Assembly: GCA_017305715.1 (NCBI GenBank)
Contig: JAFKKG010000013.1
Coordinates: forward strand, 310,001-374,000
Length of the DNA stretch: 64,000 bases
Direction: 5' to 3'
Source of the DNA: Hyphomicrobiales bacterium
GTDB taxonomy: Bacteria > Pseudomonadota > Alphaproteobacteria > Rhizobiales > Xanthobacteraceae
The notes beneath the pieces are model-generated. The model had not been told where the DNA came from, did not search any database, and worked only from the letters and a program-made list of their open reading frames with translations. The stretch's first letter is position 1. Each line of letters starts with the position of its first letter. The position numbers and the translations under genes are program-made. Positions 1 to 9,822 of this stretch are shown in pieces.

Positions 1-129
1 CTTGGCCTGCAACGCGGCGAGGCCGCAATGGGCCCCCGGGATCTGCAGGATGCCGGGACGCTCCAGCAGCTTTCGAAAACGCTCACCGGCGCTGAGGGCC
101 GGCAGATCATTGGCGACCAGATAGGTCAT
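1..129 (-). CDS. Isocitrate lyase/PEP mutase family protein, N-terminal fragment
   Basis: Only the first 43 codons lie in the window; the gene runs off the left edge. The start of the protein (MTYLVANDLPALSAG, then RPGILQIPGAHCGLAALQA) has the pattern seen at the N-terminus of the methylisocitrate lyase / phosphoenolpyruvate mutase superfamily, where a short helix precedes the first barrel strand and a P-G-A/V loop. Members cleave or rearrange C-C or P-C bonds of 2-hydroxy or phospho acids. The gene starts 53 bases downstream of the aldehyde dehydrogenase stop on the same strand, so the two are probably co-transcribed. The substrate cannot be told from this fragment. Confidence 0.7.
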   Translation of the reverse strand, partial: MTYLVANDLPALSAGERFRKLLERPGILQIPGAHCGLAALQAK

Positions 130-182
130 TTGGTCTTTGCCTGTGTTGTGGCTTCGCTGATCATATCCCGAAATTGCCCTGC

Positions 183-1661
183 TTATGCTTTAACCGCAAA
201 CGGATCGCGCGTTTCATCGGAAAAATCGATCATCACGTTCTTGCTCACGGTGAATTCCAGCAGGCCCTGTTCGCCGCGTTCACGCCCGAAGCCGCTGTCC
301 TTGACGCCACCGAAGGGGGCCTGCGCGGTGACCATGCGATAGGTATTGACCCAGACCAGGCCGCTTTGCATCGCGCGGATCATTCGCATGGCACGGGACA
401 GGTTCTGGGTCCAGACGCCGCAGGCGAGACCATACGCCGTATCGTTGCCGATTTCGACGGCTTCCGCTTCCTCGTCGAAGGGGATGACGGACAGCACCGG
501 CCCGAAGATCTCCTCACGAGCAACGCGCATGCCATTGTCGACATCGGCGAAGATCGTCGGCTTGATGAACAGGCCCTTGCTCAGTTCGCCGCCGCGGGCG
601 GGTTCGCCGCCTGTCACCAGCCTTGCGCCGTCCTTACGGGCGACGTCGATGTAGTCGAGAATACGCCGGAACTGGGGTTCGTTGGCGGCGGTGCCCATTT
701 CGGTGGCGGTGTTCCGGGGATCGCCGAGCACGATTTTCTGAGCGCGTTCGGCGAGCCGTTCGATGATCTGTTTGTAGATCGGGCGCTGCACCAGGAGGCG
801 CGAGCCGGCGATGCAGGTTTGGCCGGTCGCCGCAAAAATCCCGGCCAGCGCGCCGACCACAGCCTTGTCGATGTCGGCGTCGGCAAAGATGATGTTCGGC
901 GATTTGCCGCCCAGTTCCAGCGTGACCGGACGCAAATTTCGTCCCGCCGTAGCCGCGATCTCGCGGCCGACGCCGGGGCTGCCCGTAAAACTGATCTTGT
1001 CGACGCCGCTGTCGTCGACAAGAGCCCGGCCGACCTTGCCGTCGCCGGTGACGACATTGACCACGCCGGCGGGAAAACCGGCTTTCTCGACCAGCTTGCA
1101 GAACTCCAGCGTGGTCGCCGACGCATGCTCCGAGGGCTTGATGACGACGCAATTGCCGGCTGCGAGGGCAGCCGGGAGCTTGTTGGCAAGCAGCGAAATT
1201 GGAGAATTCCAGGCGGTGATGATGGCGATCACGCCATAGGGCTCACGCATCGCAAAATCGAACATCTGTGGCTGATCGAGCGGGATGACATTGCCCCAGA
1301 TCTTGTCGGCATAGCCGGCAAAGAAGCGGCAGACGCGGGCCGCGAAGAACATTTGCGACCGGGTTTCGCGGATGATCTTGCCGTTGTCGGTCGTCTCGAG
1401 CAGCGACATGCGGTCGGCGTTTTCCTCGAGCAGGCCGGCGAGGCGGTGGAGCAGTGTGGCCCGCTCCAGTCCATTGGTGTGACGCCAGGTTTTCTCGTAG
1501 GCGCGGCGGGCTGCCGCGATCGCAGATTTCACATCCGTGTCGGTGGCTTGCGGAATCTCGGCCCAGACTTCCTGGTTGAACGGGTTCAGCGCCGGGAAAG
1601 TCGCGCCGTCCGAACTGCTTGCCCACTGGCCGTCGATGAAAAGTCTGTAGGCGTCTGGCAT
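183..1661 (-). CDS. NAD(P)+-dependent aldehyde dehydrogenase
   Basis: A 492-residue protein of normal ALDH length that oxidises an aldehyde to a carboxylate in the cytoplasm. Catalytic signatures are complete: Asn152 in WNSP, Lys175 in KPSE for cofactor binding, the general base Glu249 in LELGGKSP, and the nucleophile Cys283 in GQTCIAGSR. The C-terminal half has EEIFGPVLSV and PFGGVKDSGFGRE. It is divergent from the livK-like gene and followed by a PEP mutase-family gene, so it may feed an aldehyde from that pathway into central metabolism. Substrate class unknown; the sequence resembles the betaine/4-hydroxymuconic semialdehyde group rather than the acylating ALDHs. Confidence 0.93.
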   Translation of the reverse strand: MPDAYRLFIDGQWASSSDGATFPALNPFNQEVWAEIPQATDTDVKSAIAAARRAYEKTWRHTNGLERATLLHRLAGLLEENADRMSLLETTDNGKIIRETRSQMFFAARVCRFFAGYADKIWGNVIPLDQPQMFDFAMREPYGVIAIITAWNSPISLLANKLPAALAAGNCVVIKPSEHASATTLEFCKLVEKAGFPAGVVNVVTGDGKVGRALVDDSGVDKISFTGSPGVGREIAATAGRNLRPVTLELGGKSPNIIFADADIDKAVVGALAGIFAATGQTCIAGSRLLVQRPIYKQIIERLAERAQKIVLGDPRNTATEMGTAANEPQFRRILDYIDVARKDGARLVTGGEPARGGELSKGLFIKPTIFADVDNGMRVAREEIFGPVLSVIPFDEEAEAVEIGNDTAYGLACGVWTQNLSRAMRMIRAMQSGLVWVNTYRMVTAQAPFGGVKDSGFGRERGEQGLLEFTVSKNVMIDFSDETRDPFAVKA

Positions 1662-1869
1662 CCGCGCGTCCTCGTGATGGGGCGCAACGTCGCGCCCTTT
1701 GGTGCAGGCGATGTTTCCAACAGCAGCGCCAAACTGTCAACAGTTGACTTTAGCCATTTCGCTACGTAGGTTCCTTGGGCCGGTCGCCGCAAAGGCTGAC
1801 GGAACGAAACAACACAGCAATCGGAAAGGGGCCGGCAGCAACGGCTCCTCGATATCAGGGAGATGGCCC

Positions 1870-3036
1870 ATGCGTGGATTCTTGAAGGTGGCGCTGCTTT
1901 CGACGGCTTGCGCTGCTCTGTCATTCCCGGCCGCGGCGCAGACATTGAAGCTCGGCGTGCTCGCGACCCTGTCGGGAGCCGGAACCGCCTGGGGCATCGC
2001 GATGCAGGGCGCCGCGGAACTCGCTGCGGAAGACGTCAACAGCAAGGGCGGGCTGGAAGTCGGCGGCAAGAAATACAAGGTCGAGGTCGTCGCCTATGAC
2101 GACCACTACAAGGCGGCGGACGCGCTGACCGCCTTCAACCGCATGGTGTTCGACGACAACATCAAGTTCGTCGTCGGTCCGCTCGGCTCGGCGCCGGCGC
2201 TGGCGCTGCTGCCGGTTTCCACCGAAAACAAGGTCATCACGATGACGATGGCCTTCACCCCGAAGGCGCTGTCGGCCGACTACAAATACAGCTTCCGGCC
2301 GGTGATCCCGTCCGACGTGTTCTCCGATCCGCAGATCAAGTGGGTCGTGCAGAAGCTCGGCGCGAAACGGATCGGCGGCCTGTTCCCGAACGACGAGTCC
2401 GGCCAGCAGGTCGGCGCGGCCAACGAAGCGGCCTATCAGGCGGTCGGCGCCAAGTTCGTCGCCAAGGAATTCTTCGAGCGCGAGCGCGTCGATTTCGTGC
2501 CGCTGCTGACGCGCGTGCTGGCGCAGAACATCGATGCCTTCGAACTCAATGGCAACGCGCCGCAGACCGCGGGATTGCTGGTCAAGCAGCTTCGCGAGCT
2601 CGGCTTCAAGGGGCCGATCATCCGGACCGGCGGCGACGCCACCGCCGATATCCTGAAGGTCGCCGGCAAGGAAGCGACCGAGAACGTCTACGTCCATCAG
2701 CCGATCAACACCGATGCGCCCGCAATCCAGGAATACACCAGGCGTTTCGAGGCGAAATACAAGATGCCGCTGAACGCCTTCAGCCCGTTCTTCTACGCCA
2801 ACGTGCAGATGGTGTTCGCCGCGATGCAGAAGGCGGGCACGGTGACGGATTCCGACAAGGTTCGTGAAGCCATGCTCGGCCTCAAGGATTTCGAGACCGT
2901 GCTTGGCAAGGTGAACTGGATCGGCGAGGCGCAGTGGAAATCGAACCAGCAGCTCGATGCGCCGTTCTATGTGGCGCTGCTCAAGGGCGGTGCGGCCCAG
3001 GTCGTCGCCAAGTGCACGCCCAAGCTCTGCGAGTAG
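1870..3036 (+). CDS. Branched-chain amino acid-type ABC transporter substrate-binding protein
   Basis: Periplasmic receptor of a LivK/HAAT-type importer, 388 residues from the chosen ATG. I chose 1870 because a GGGAG Shine-Dalgarno lies about 8 bases upstream and the protein then begins with a clean signal peptide (MRGFLKVALLSTACAALS followed by AAAQ). An upstream in-frame extension has no such features. The mature part starts LKLGVLATLSGAGTAWG, the family's first ligand-loop pattern. First gene of the five-gene liv-type operon. Such systems in soil alphaproteobacteria carry amino acids, amides or aromatic acids; the ligand here is not evident. Confidence 0.92.
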   Translation: MRGFLKVALLSTACAALSFPAAAQTLKLGVLATLSGAGTAWGIAMQGAAELAAEDVNSKGGLEVGGKKYKVEVVAYDDHYKAADALTAFNRMVFDDNIKFVVGPLGSAPALALLPVSTENKVITMTMAFTPKALSADYKYSFRPVIPSDVFSDPQIKWVVQKLGAKRIGGLFPNDESGQQVGAANEAAYQAVGAKFVAKEFFERERVDFVPLLTRVLAQNIDAFELNGNAPQTAGLLVKQLRELGFKGPIIRTGGDATADILKVAGKEATENVYVHQPINTDAPAIQEYTRRFEAKYKMPLNAFSPFFYANVQMVFAAMQKAGTVTDSDKVREAMLGLKDFETVLGKVNWIGEAQWKSNQQLDAPFYVALLKGGAAQVVAKCTPKLCE

Positions 3037-3088
3037 CGCTGCAAGCCTCACTTAGAGAATAGACGCCGCCTCACGCGGGAGAACGGGT

Positions 3089-3958
3089 TTGGACTATTCG
3101 ATACTTCTCGCGCAGGCGGTACTCAACGGCCTCGTCATCGGCGCGATGTACATGCTGATGGCGGTCGGGTTCACGCTGGTGTTCGGGATCATGCGCGTCG
3201 TCAATTTCGCGCATGGCGAATTCTATATGCTCGGCGCCTTCACGGGGTTCTTCACCTACGTCTATTGGGAAATTCCGTTCGTCGTCTGCCTGATCATTGC
3301 GGCGTCGACGGTCGGCATCCTCGGCATGCTGGTCGAGCGTACGCTGATTCAACCGTTCAGGGCCGATGAGATGTCCGGCATGATCGCCACGCTGGCGATC
3401 TCCGTGATCATCCAAAACGGTGCCGTGCTGCTGTGGGGGCCGGTGCCGCGTGCGATGCCCGATATCGTCACGGGTACGCTGGCGATCGGCCCGTTCAACT
3501 TCCCGTGGTCGCGGCTGGTCGTCATCGCGGCCGCGGCGCTGATTTTCGCCTGCTTCTGGCTCTTCATGCAGCGCACGCGGCTCGGGCGTGCGATGCGGGC
3601 TGTGGCGCAGGATACCGAGACCGCGTTGATCCAGGGCATTCGCGTCAACTACATCTATCCGCTGGCTTTCGGCATGAGCGTTGCGCTGGCCGCCCTGGCC
3701 GGCGCGCTGATGGGGCCGGTGTTCTCGGTATCGCCGTTCGTCGGCGCGACGCCGATGCTCAAGGCGTTTGTCGTCGTCATTCTCGGCGGCCTCGGCTCGG
3801 TGCCGGGTGCGGTGGTCGGTGGCCTGATGCTGGGCATGATCGAGAGCTTTACCGCGACCGCGTTTGGATCACTGGTATCCGACATCCTGCAACTGCTGCT
3901 CGTCATCCTGATCCTGCTGGTCCGGCCTGCCGGCCTGCTGGGACAAAGGGAGGCCTGA
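3089..3958 (+). CDS. ABC transporter permease, LivH type
   Basis: A 289-residue inner-membrane permease with about eight hydrophobic segments. It carries the LivH hallmark VNFAHGEFYMLGAF near residue 45 and the late GGLGSVPGAVVGG loop that contacts the ATPase. The start is TTG at 3089 (MDYSILLAQAVLNG), preceded by a GGGAG-containing stretch; no ATG fits the conserved N-terminus. It pairs with the LivM-type permease two bases downstream. Confidence 0.93.
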   Translation: MDYSILLAQAVLNGLVIGAMYMLMAVGFTLVFGIMRVVNFAHGEFYMLGAFTGFFTYVYWEIPFVVCLIIAASTVGILGMLVERTLIQPFRADEMSGMIATLAISVIIQNGAVLLWGPVPRAMPDIVTGTLAIGPFNFPWSRLVVIAAAALIFACFWLFMQRTRLGRAMRAVAQDTETALIQGIRVNYIYPLAFGMSVALAALAGALMGPVFSVSPFVGATPMLKAFVVVILGGLGSVPGAVVGGLMLGMIESFTATAFGSLVSDILQLLLVILILLVRPAGLLGQREA

Positions 3959-3960
3959 TC

Positions 3961-4968
3961 TTGCACGGACCGAGACCCCCGGCGATTGACCAGGACGAAC
4001 CCCGCATCGCGGCGCGCCGTCGCTGGTTGCCTGCCGCCGTCATTGTGACGCTGCTGGCGCTGGCGCTCATCCTGCCGCAGCTCACGACGAACCAGTTCTA
4101 CGTTCATCTGGCGAATCTGATGCTGCTGAACTCGATCTTCGCGATAAGCCTCGGCTTGATCGCCTCGGTTGGACAGATTTCGCTCGGGCATGCGGCTTTC
4201 GTCGCCGCAGGCGCCTACATCTCGGCGCTGGCCGCACTCAGCTTCAAGCTTCCGCCGCTGCTCGGCATCGTCCTTGCCGGGCTGGTGACGGGGCTGGCGG
4301 CGGTAGCACTCGGCAAGATCCTGCTTCGGTTGCGCGGCGTCTATTTCGTGCTGGTGACATTTCTGGCCGGACAGGTCTTCACCCTCGTGGCGCTGAACTG
4401 GGAGAGCGTCACCCACGGCGCCAACGGGCTACTCGGAATTCCCGCCATCTCGATCTTCGGCTTCCCGCTCTCGACGCGCCTGCGCTTCTACTACTTCGCG
4501 CTTGCCGCCTTCATTCTCGTCATCACCTTCGTCTGGGCACTGATGCGCTCGCAATATGGAAGGGCGTTCCGTTCGATTGCCGAGAACATCCGACTCGCCG
4601 AATCCAGCGGCATCGACGTCAGCCACTACCAGATCGTGGCCTTCGCGCTCGGCAGTGGCATCGCGGGGGCTGCCGGCGCGGCGACGGTGCACTACATCCG
4701 CTTCCTGTCGCCGGACAGCTTCACGTTCAACGATTCGATCGCTTACATCACCATGCTGGTCGTCGGCGGGCGCCACACGCTGATTGGCGGCGTGCTGGGT
4801 GCGGCCTTCCTGACACCGCTGCCGGAACTGCTGCGCGGCTTCGTGGGCGCGCAGCACATCATCTATGGGGCGATCCTGCTTGGCGTCCTGCTGTTCATCC
4901 CGAACGGGCTGGTGTCGATCGGTAGCTCCTTGTGGCGAAAAAGCTCCGGGACGGAGGAGCCGAAATGA
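3961..4968 (+). CDS. ABC transporter permease, LivM type
   Basis: Second membrane subunit of the liv-type importer, 335 residues. The conserved GQISLGHAAFVAAGAY is near residue 70 and a VVGGRHTLIGGVLGA loop lies near the end. The start is TTG at 3961, directly after the livH-like stop. Longer in-frame readings overlap the livH-like gene and have no membrane or family features there. It ends in a 4-base ATGA overlap with the next ATPase gene, so translation is probably coupled. Confidence 0.92.
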   Translation: MHGPRPPAIDQDEPRIAARRRWLPAAVIVTLLALALILPQLTTNQFYVHLANLMLLNSIFAISLGLIASVGQISLGHAAFVAAGAYISALAALSFKLPPLLGIVLAGLVTGLAAVALGKILLRLRGVYFVLVTFLAGQVFTLVALNWESVTHGANGLLGIPAISIFGFPLSTRLRFYYFALAAFILVITFVWALMRSQYGRAFRSIAENIRLAESSGIDVSHYQIVAFALGSGIAGAAGAATVHYIRFLSPDSFTFNDSIAYITMLVVGGRHTLIGGVLGAAFLTPLPELLRGFVGAQHIIYGAILLGVLLFIPNGLVSIGSSLWRKSSGTEEPK

Positions 4969-5734
4969 CCGCGTTGCTTCAGGTGGATGCGATCAGCCGG
5001 CGGTTCGGCGGCCTGAACGCGCTCAAGGACGTGTCGTTCGCCATTCATCCCGGCGAGATCGTTGGATTGATCGGCCCCAACGGCGCCGGCAAGACAACGT
5101 GCTTCAACGTCGTCAGCGGCGTCATGCCGCCGTCGGCGGGCGCTATCCGCTTCGACGGCCGCAGCATCGTCGGTAAGAAGCCGAGCGAGATCGTCAGCCA
5201 GGGCCTGGTGCGGACGTTCCAGGCCACCACGATCTTTCCCGAAGCCACCGTGATCGAGAACGTCATGCGCGGGGCATTTTCGACGACGCCGGTCTCGATG
5301 CTGGGTTCGGTGTTCAACACACGCGCCACCCGCGCGACCATGTCGGCGACGCACAGGCGTTGCGAGCTCCTGCTCGACCGGCTGTCGCTGGCGCCGCTTG
5401 CGCAGCGCAAGGCCAGGGAGCTTTCCTATGGCGGCCAGCGCCGGCTTGGCGTCGCGATCGCGCTGGCGGCGCGTCCAAAGCTCCTGATGCTGGACGAGCC
5501 CGTAGCCGGGCTGAACCCGGAAGAGGCCGCCGATTTCGGCCGCCTGATCCGGGAGCTGCACAAGACCGAAAATATCACCATCCTGCTGGTCGAGCACCAT
5601 ATGCGGCTGGTGATGGGACTGTGCGACCGCCTCGTCGTGCTCGATCACGGCGAGAAGATCGCCGAGGGCGTGCCGGCGGACATCCGCGCCAACCGCAAGG
5701 TGATCGAGGCCTATCTCGGCACCGAGGAGGCGGC

Positions 5735-5738
<4 letters not shown>
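4965..5738 (+). CDS. ABC transporter ATP-binding protein, LivG type
   Basis: A 257-residue ATPase. Walker A is GPNGAGKT at residues 38-45. The signature loop is LSYGGQRRLGVAIAL, a LivG-like variant of LSGGQ, and Walker B is LLMLDEPVAGLNP, followed by the switch His in LLVEHHM. ATG at 4965 overlaps the livM-like stop and is preceded by GGAGGAG at a usual distance; an upstream GTG-type start would add 11 poor residues. It energises uptake together with the LivF-type ATPase. Confidence 0.94.
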
Positions 5739-6448
<710 letters not shown>

Positions 6449-6574
6449 GAGACGATCGGCGGCTTCGCATTCGCCAGTGCAGCTGCGCCGGCGCGCATTG
6501 TTGATAGGCGCTGCTTCTTTCCGCTATCCTTACGAAATGCCGGTGGAGACCGCGTCCGCTAACAGGAGCTTCCA

Positions 6575-7831
6575 ATGCCGATGCCAGAGAATGTCGAAGG
6601 TACAACCCCGAAATACCTCCGTGACAAATATGCAATCGTTGGCGTTGGCGAGACGGATTACAGGCGCGGATCGACGCTGAGCACGCGTGCGATGGCCACG
6701 CGGGCGATCGGAAACGCCATGCGCGACGCCGGCCTGAAGGCATCCGAAATCGATGGAATGCTGTCCTATCAGTTCAACGATTCCACGTTTACGCCGCTGG
6801 TGGCGGGTGATCTCGGCATTCGCCTGAATTTCTACATGGATGTCTTTGGAGGCGGATCCTCAATTGAAGCATTGATCGGCATCGCGATAGGCGTGATCGA
6901 AGCCGGCATGTGCAAGACGGTCGTCATCTTCCGTTCGATGAATGGGTTCAGTCAGGTTCGAATCGGCGGAACCGGCGCGAGGGCGGTCGCACCGGTCGCC
7001 GGCGACATGCTTCATTCGCGGGCCTATGGCTGGCAGAGCGCCGGCCAATCCTTTGCACCGTCGTTCATGCGCCACATGTACGACTACGGAACGACGGCCG
7101 AACAGGTTGCTGCGGTGAGGGTCGCCCACAGCCATCATGCGTCCAACAATCCCAAGGCTTTCTATAAAAAGCGCGTCACCGTCGAGGAGGTGATCGGCAG
7201 CCGGATGATCTGCAAGCCGCTTCATCTGCTTGATTGCTGTGTGGAGACCGACAACGCGAATGCGATTATCGTCACGAGTTCGGAGCGTGCGCGCGACCTG
7301 CGCCATGTGCCCGTCAAGATCAGAGGCGTCGTCGGCCGTTGCTGCAAGCCGCGTTCGGATATGCACTATCAGACCGGACCGATTTCGACCGTCGCCGGTC
7401 ATTATGCAAAAGAAATCCTGTGGCCGAATTCCGGAGTCCAGCCGGAAGATATCGATGTGACCGGATCGTATGACGCGTTTACGTTCACGACGATGCTGCA
7501 GCTTGAAGATTATGGATTTTGCAAGAAGGGAGAGGGGGGCCACTACGTCAGTGACGGCACCATCAAGCTCGGCGGAAGACGCCCCAATAATACGAGCGGA
7601 GGCCATCTGTGCGAAGGCTACACGCACGGTATTGCCATGGTTATCGAGAACGTGCGGCAGCTTCGCCACGATGCGGATGATTCATGCCCGATTGGTCCGG
7701 ATGGCAGGCGTCAACATACCCATGATTACGGTGAGGGCGGATGCCGCCAGGTAAAGGACGCTGAACTGAGCGCCAATCTCGGCTGGGCGTCGCCAGGCAC
7801 TGGATCGGCGCTCGTGATGCGGCGTGGCTGA
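6575..7831 (+). CDS. Thiolase-fold lipid-transfer/aldolase-like protein (DUF35 partner type)
   Basis: A 418-residue thiolase-superfamily protein (YAIVGVGETDYRRGS at the start, SEIDGMLSYQF after it). The glycine-rich C-terminal block reads SGGHLCEGYTHG at residues 341-352. Classical thiolases have a GHPxGA block with a catalytic His in that area, so this resembles the Ltp2/SCP-x-like branch, which works with a DUF35 partner; steroid side-chain retro-aldolases belong there. The DUF35 gene follows directly, which supports a heteromeric complex. SD AGGAGC precedes the ATG. It acts on a CoA thioester of unknown structure; its position just after the liv-type operon suggests it processes the imported compound. 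Confidence 0.8.
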   Translation: MPMPENVEGTTPKYLRDKYAIVGVGETDYRRGSTLSTRAMATRAIGNAMRDAGLKASEIDGMLSYQFNDSTFTPLVAGDLGIRLNFYMDVFGGGSSIEALIGIAIGVIEAGMCKTVVIFRSMNGFSQVRIGGTGARAVAPVAGDMLHSRAYGWQSAGQSFAPSFMRHMYDYGTTAEQVAAVRVAHSHHASNNPKAFYKKRVTVEEVIGSRMICKPLHLLDCCVETDNANAIIVTSSERARDLRHVPVKIRGVVGRCCKPRSDMHYQTGPISTVAGHYAKEILWPNSGVQPEDIDVTGSYDAFTFTTMLQLEDYGFCKKGEGGHYVSDGTIKLGGRRPNNTSGGHLCEGYTHGIAMVIENVRQLRHDADDSCPIGPDGRRQHTHDYGEGGCRQVKDAELSANLGWASPGTGSALVMRRG

Positions 7832-7841
7832 GGAGGTCGTC

Positions 7842-8360
7842 ATGATTACAGCAGAATATCTGGGAATGCCGCTCGAGATAAATGATCTGGATACGGAAAA
7901 TCTGGACTATTTCTCGCACTGCTCAAGACATGACTTCCGCCTGCAGCGTTGCTGTTCCTGCGATTTATTTCGTTACCCGCCGACCACCGCGTGTCCGTGG
8001 TGCAGCGGGGCGGAGTCGAAATGGGTGGCGGTCGAGGGCCGTGGAACGGTGCATTCCTATACCGAAGTTCATCACGCGATTCAGCCGGCGTTCAAGCAGC
8101 ACCTGCCTTATCTCGTGCTGGTGGTCGAACTGGACACCCAGAATGGAAAGCCGTCCATCCACGAAGCGCTTCGCGTGGTGGGTAATCTGACGACACCGGA
8201 TGGCGTGCTGGCGCCAAGAAAGGATGTCGGGGCCGTCGGAATCGGAACACGCGTGCGGATGGTTTTCACTGATGTCGCGCCGGGGATCTCGCTGCCACAA
8301 TGGACGATTGATGAAGGCGCTGCCGACAAATCCAGGGTCTGGCGATATCCCCTGGAATAA
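7842..8360 (+). CDS. Zinc-ribbon OB-fold protein (DUF35 family)
   Basis: A 172-residue protein. The N-terminal rubredoxin-like zinc ribbon has cysteines at 37, 38, 40, 51 and 54 (CCSC ... CPWC), and an OB-fold follows with VEGRGTVHSYTEVHH. DUF35 proteins bind acyl-CoA and act as obligate partners of thiolase-fold enzymes such as the preceding gene. ATG 7842 was chosen because GAGGAGG lies just upstream; the in-frame GTG 18 bases earlier lies inside the previous gene and has a worse site. Confidence 0.88.
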   Translation: MITAEYLGMPLEINDLDTENLDYFSHCSRHDFRLQRCCSCDLFRYPPTTACPWCSGAESKWVAVEGRGTVHSYTEVHHAIQPAFKQHLPYLVLVVELDTQNGKPSIHEALRVVGNLTTPDGVLAPRKDVGAVGIGTRVRMVFTDVAPGISLPQWTIDEGAADKSRVWRYPLE

Positions 8361-8380
8361 AATCGCAGGGCGGGATGGCT

Positions 8381-9352
8381 TCAATTGATCGTCGCGCCTG
8401 ACGACTGGATGATCTTCGTCCATTTCGCGGTTTCCTCGGCCAGGAACTGACCGAAGGCCGTACCCGAGATGCTGCCGGGCTCGGCGCCGAGTTCGGTAAA
8501 GCGCTTCTGCACGTCAGGCATTTTCAGGATCGCATCGACTTCGCTTTCCAGCTTGGCCAGCACCGGCGCGGGCGTTTTCGCCGGCGCCACCAGCCCGAAC
8601 CAGGCGGAGGCTTCGAAACCGGGGACGCCTGATTCCGCAATTGTCGGCACGTCGGGGAGGGCGGCCGCGCGCTTGGCGCCGGCCACCGCAATGGCCTTGA
8701 TCGCCTTGCCCTGAACCTGCGGCAGGACGGCCGGGATGTTGTCGAACATCATCGGGATGTGCCCTGCGATGAGATCGTTCATGGCAGGCGCCGCGCCCCG
8801 GTAGGGCAGGTGAACGATATTGATGCCGGTCATGCTCTTCAGCAATTCGCCGGCGAGATGGTTGGTGGAGCCATTGCCCGATGATCCGAAATTGAGGGTG
8901 CCCGGCTTGGCCTTGGCGAGCGCGATCAGCTCCATGATGTTGCTCGCTTCGACCGCGGGATGCACGGCAAGCACGATCGGCACCGAGGCGACCAGCGCGA
9001 TAGGCGCGAATGCCTTGGCCGGGTCATAGGGCAGGTTCTTGTACAGCGCCGCGTTGATCGTGAGCGGCGGCGGCGCCGTCAGCAGCAGGGTGTAACCGTC
9101 CGCCTCCGAGGTAGCGACCGCATCGCTGCCGATATTGCCGCCGGCGCCGCCGCGGTTCTCGATCAGGAATGTCTGGCCGGTCCGCTCGCCAAGCTTTTGC
9201 GCCAGGATGCGGGCGATGATGTCGTTGGAGCCGCCGGCTGGAAACGGCACGACGATTTTGACGGGGCGCGACGGATAATCCTGCGCCGTGGCGCCACCGC
9301 CGGACAGGAGCGCGCCGAGGACGACAAGAAGTGCGCGACGATTGAGCCCCAT
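8381..9352 (-). CDS. TctC/Bug-family tripartite tricarboxylate receptor
   Basis: A periplasmic solute receptor of 323 residues. The signal peptide starts MGLNRRALLVVLGALL. The Bug motifs are complete: YPSRPVKIVVPFPAGGSND, LIENRGGAGGNIG, NLPYDPAKAF and HLPYRGAAPAMNDLIAGHI. Bug receptors bind carboxylates for TctAB permeases or act as sensors. No tctA or tctB gene is in the window. It converges on the DUF35 gene with a 20-base gap. Confidence 0.92.
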   Translation of the reverse strand: MGLNRRALLVVLGALLSGGGATAQDYPSRPVKIVVPFPAGGSNDIIARILAQKLGERTGQTFLIENRGGAGGNIGSDAVATSEADGYTLLLTAPPPLTINAALYKNLPYDPAKAFAPIALVASVPIVLAVHPAVEASNIMELIALAKAKPGTLNFGSSGNGSTNHLAGELLKSMTGINIVHLPYRGAAPAMNDLIAGHIPMMFDNIPAVLPQVQGKAIKAIAVAGAKRAAALPDVPTIAESGVPGFEASAWFGLVAPAKTPAPVLAKLESEVDAILKMPDVQKRFTELGAEPGSISGTAFGQFLAEETAKWTKIIQSSGATIN

Positions 9353-9490
9353 GTTGCGTTCCTCGTCCCTTGCGTGTCTCGCTCGCGCGAGATCTTGTTA
9401 TCTGCTGGCAAGCAAGAATTGCAGGATCGGCGTGAATGTCAACGATGCGCGTTCGTGTCGCTGCGGGCAGCCTTCGAACTCACCGAAGGC

Positions 9491-9607
9491 ATGGTTCGGA
9501 CATTCCAGATTGCGTTCATCGACGTGCGGGACGACGGTGAGACAGTCGATTTTACAATGCAACTGGCTGATGAACATGGCTCCCTACTGGCTCGTTCGAT
9601 TGAATGA
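9491..9607 (+). CDS. Possible 38-residue acidic peptide
   Basis: The short frame MVRTFQIAFIDVRDD ... ADEHGSLLARSIE has protein-like composition with alternating hydrophobic and charged residues, unlike most spurious GC-rich frames. There is no strong Shine-Dalgarno, and its end overlaps the next small ORF by 38 bases in another frame. It may instead be chance, or part of a slightly longer GTG-initiated form beginning near 9451. No function is recognised. Confidence 0.3.
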   Translation: MVRTFQIAFIDVRDDGETVDFTMQLADEHGSLLARSIE

Positions 9608-9812
9608 CGCTCTCACCTGGGTCAATCCGGCCCTGGGCCTTGTCGCTGCGAGCCTGGCGCTATTGACCATCGCGGCCGCGGCCGAGCGCTTCCCCCGCGA
9701 TGTGGCGAGCGCGACGGTCCAGAGCGCGCGACCGGTCAAGGTCGTCGCATTGGCCGATTGCGCGCGTCCGGCCTTGCCGCCCGAACTGCGGGATATGCGG
9801 CTTTACGATTGA
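9570..9812 (+). CDS. Small membrane-anchored hypothetical protein
   Basis: 80 residues: MNMAPYWLVRLNDALTWVN, then one hydrophobic segment (ALGLVAASLALLTIAAAA, about residues 20-37), then a polar tail ending PPELRDMRLYD. The organisation suggests a single-pass inner-membrane protein with a periplasmic tail containing one Cys. I know of similar unannotated small proteins in bradyrhizobia but cannot name a family. It lies between two minus-strand genes, so it has its own promoter if expressed. Confidence 0.5.
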   Translation: MNMAPYWLVRLNDALTWVNPALGLVAASLALLTIAAAAERFPRDVASATVQSARPVKVVALADCARPALPPELRDMRLYD

Positions 9813-9822
9813 TCGTCCGCGT

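Noticed and set aside
174-1769. Long plus-strand open frame over the aldehyde dehydrogenase
   Set aside because: Antisense to a gene with complete ALDH motifs; high-GC DNA gives long empty frames.
1921-3051. Minus-strand frame over the livK-like gene
   Set aside because: No family features; basic His/Arg-rich composition typical of the opposite strand of a real gene.
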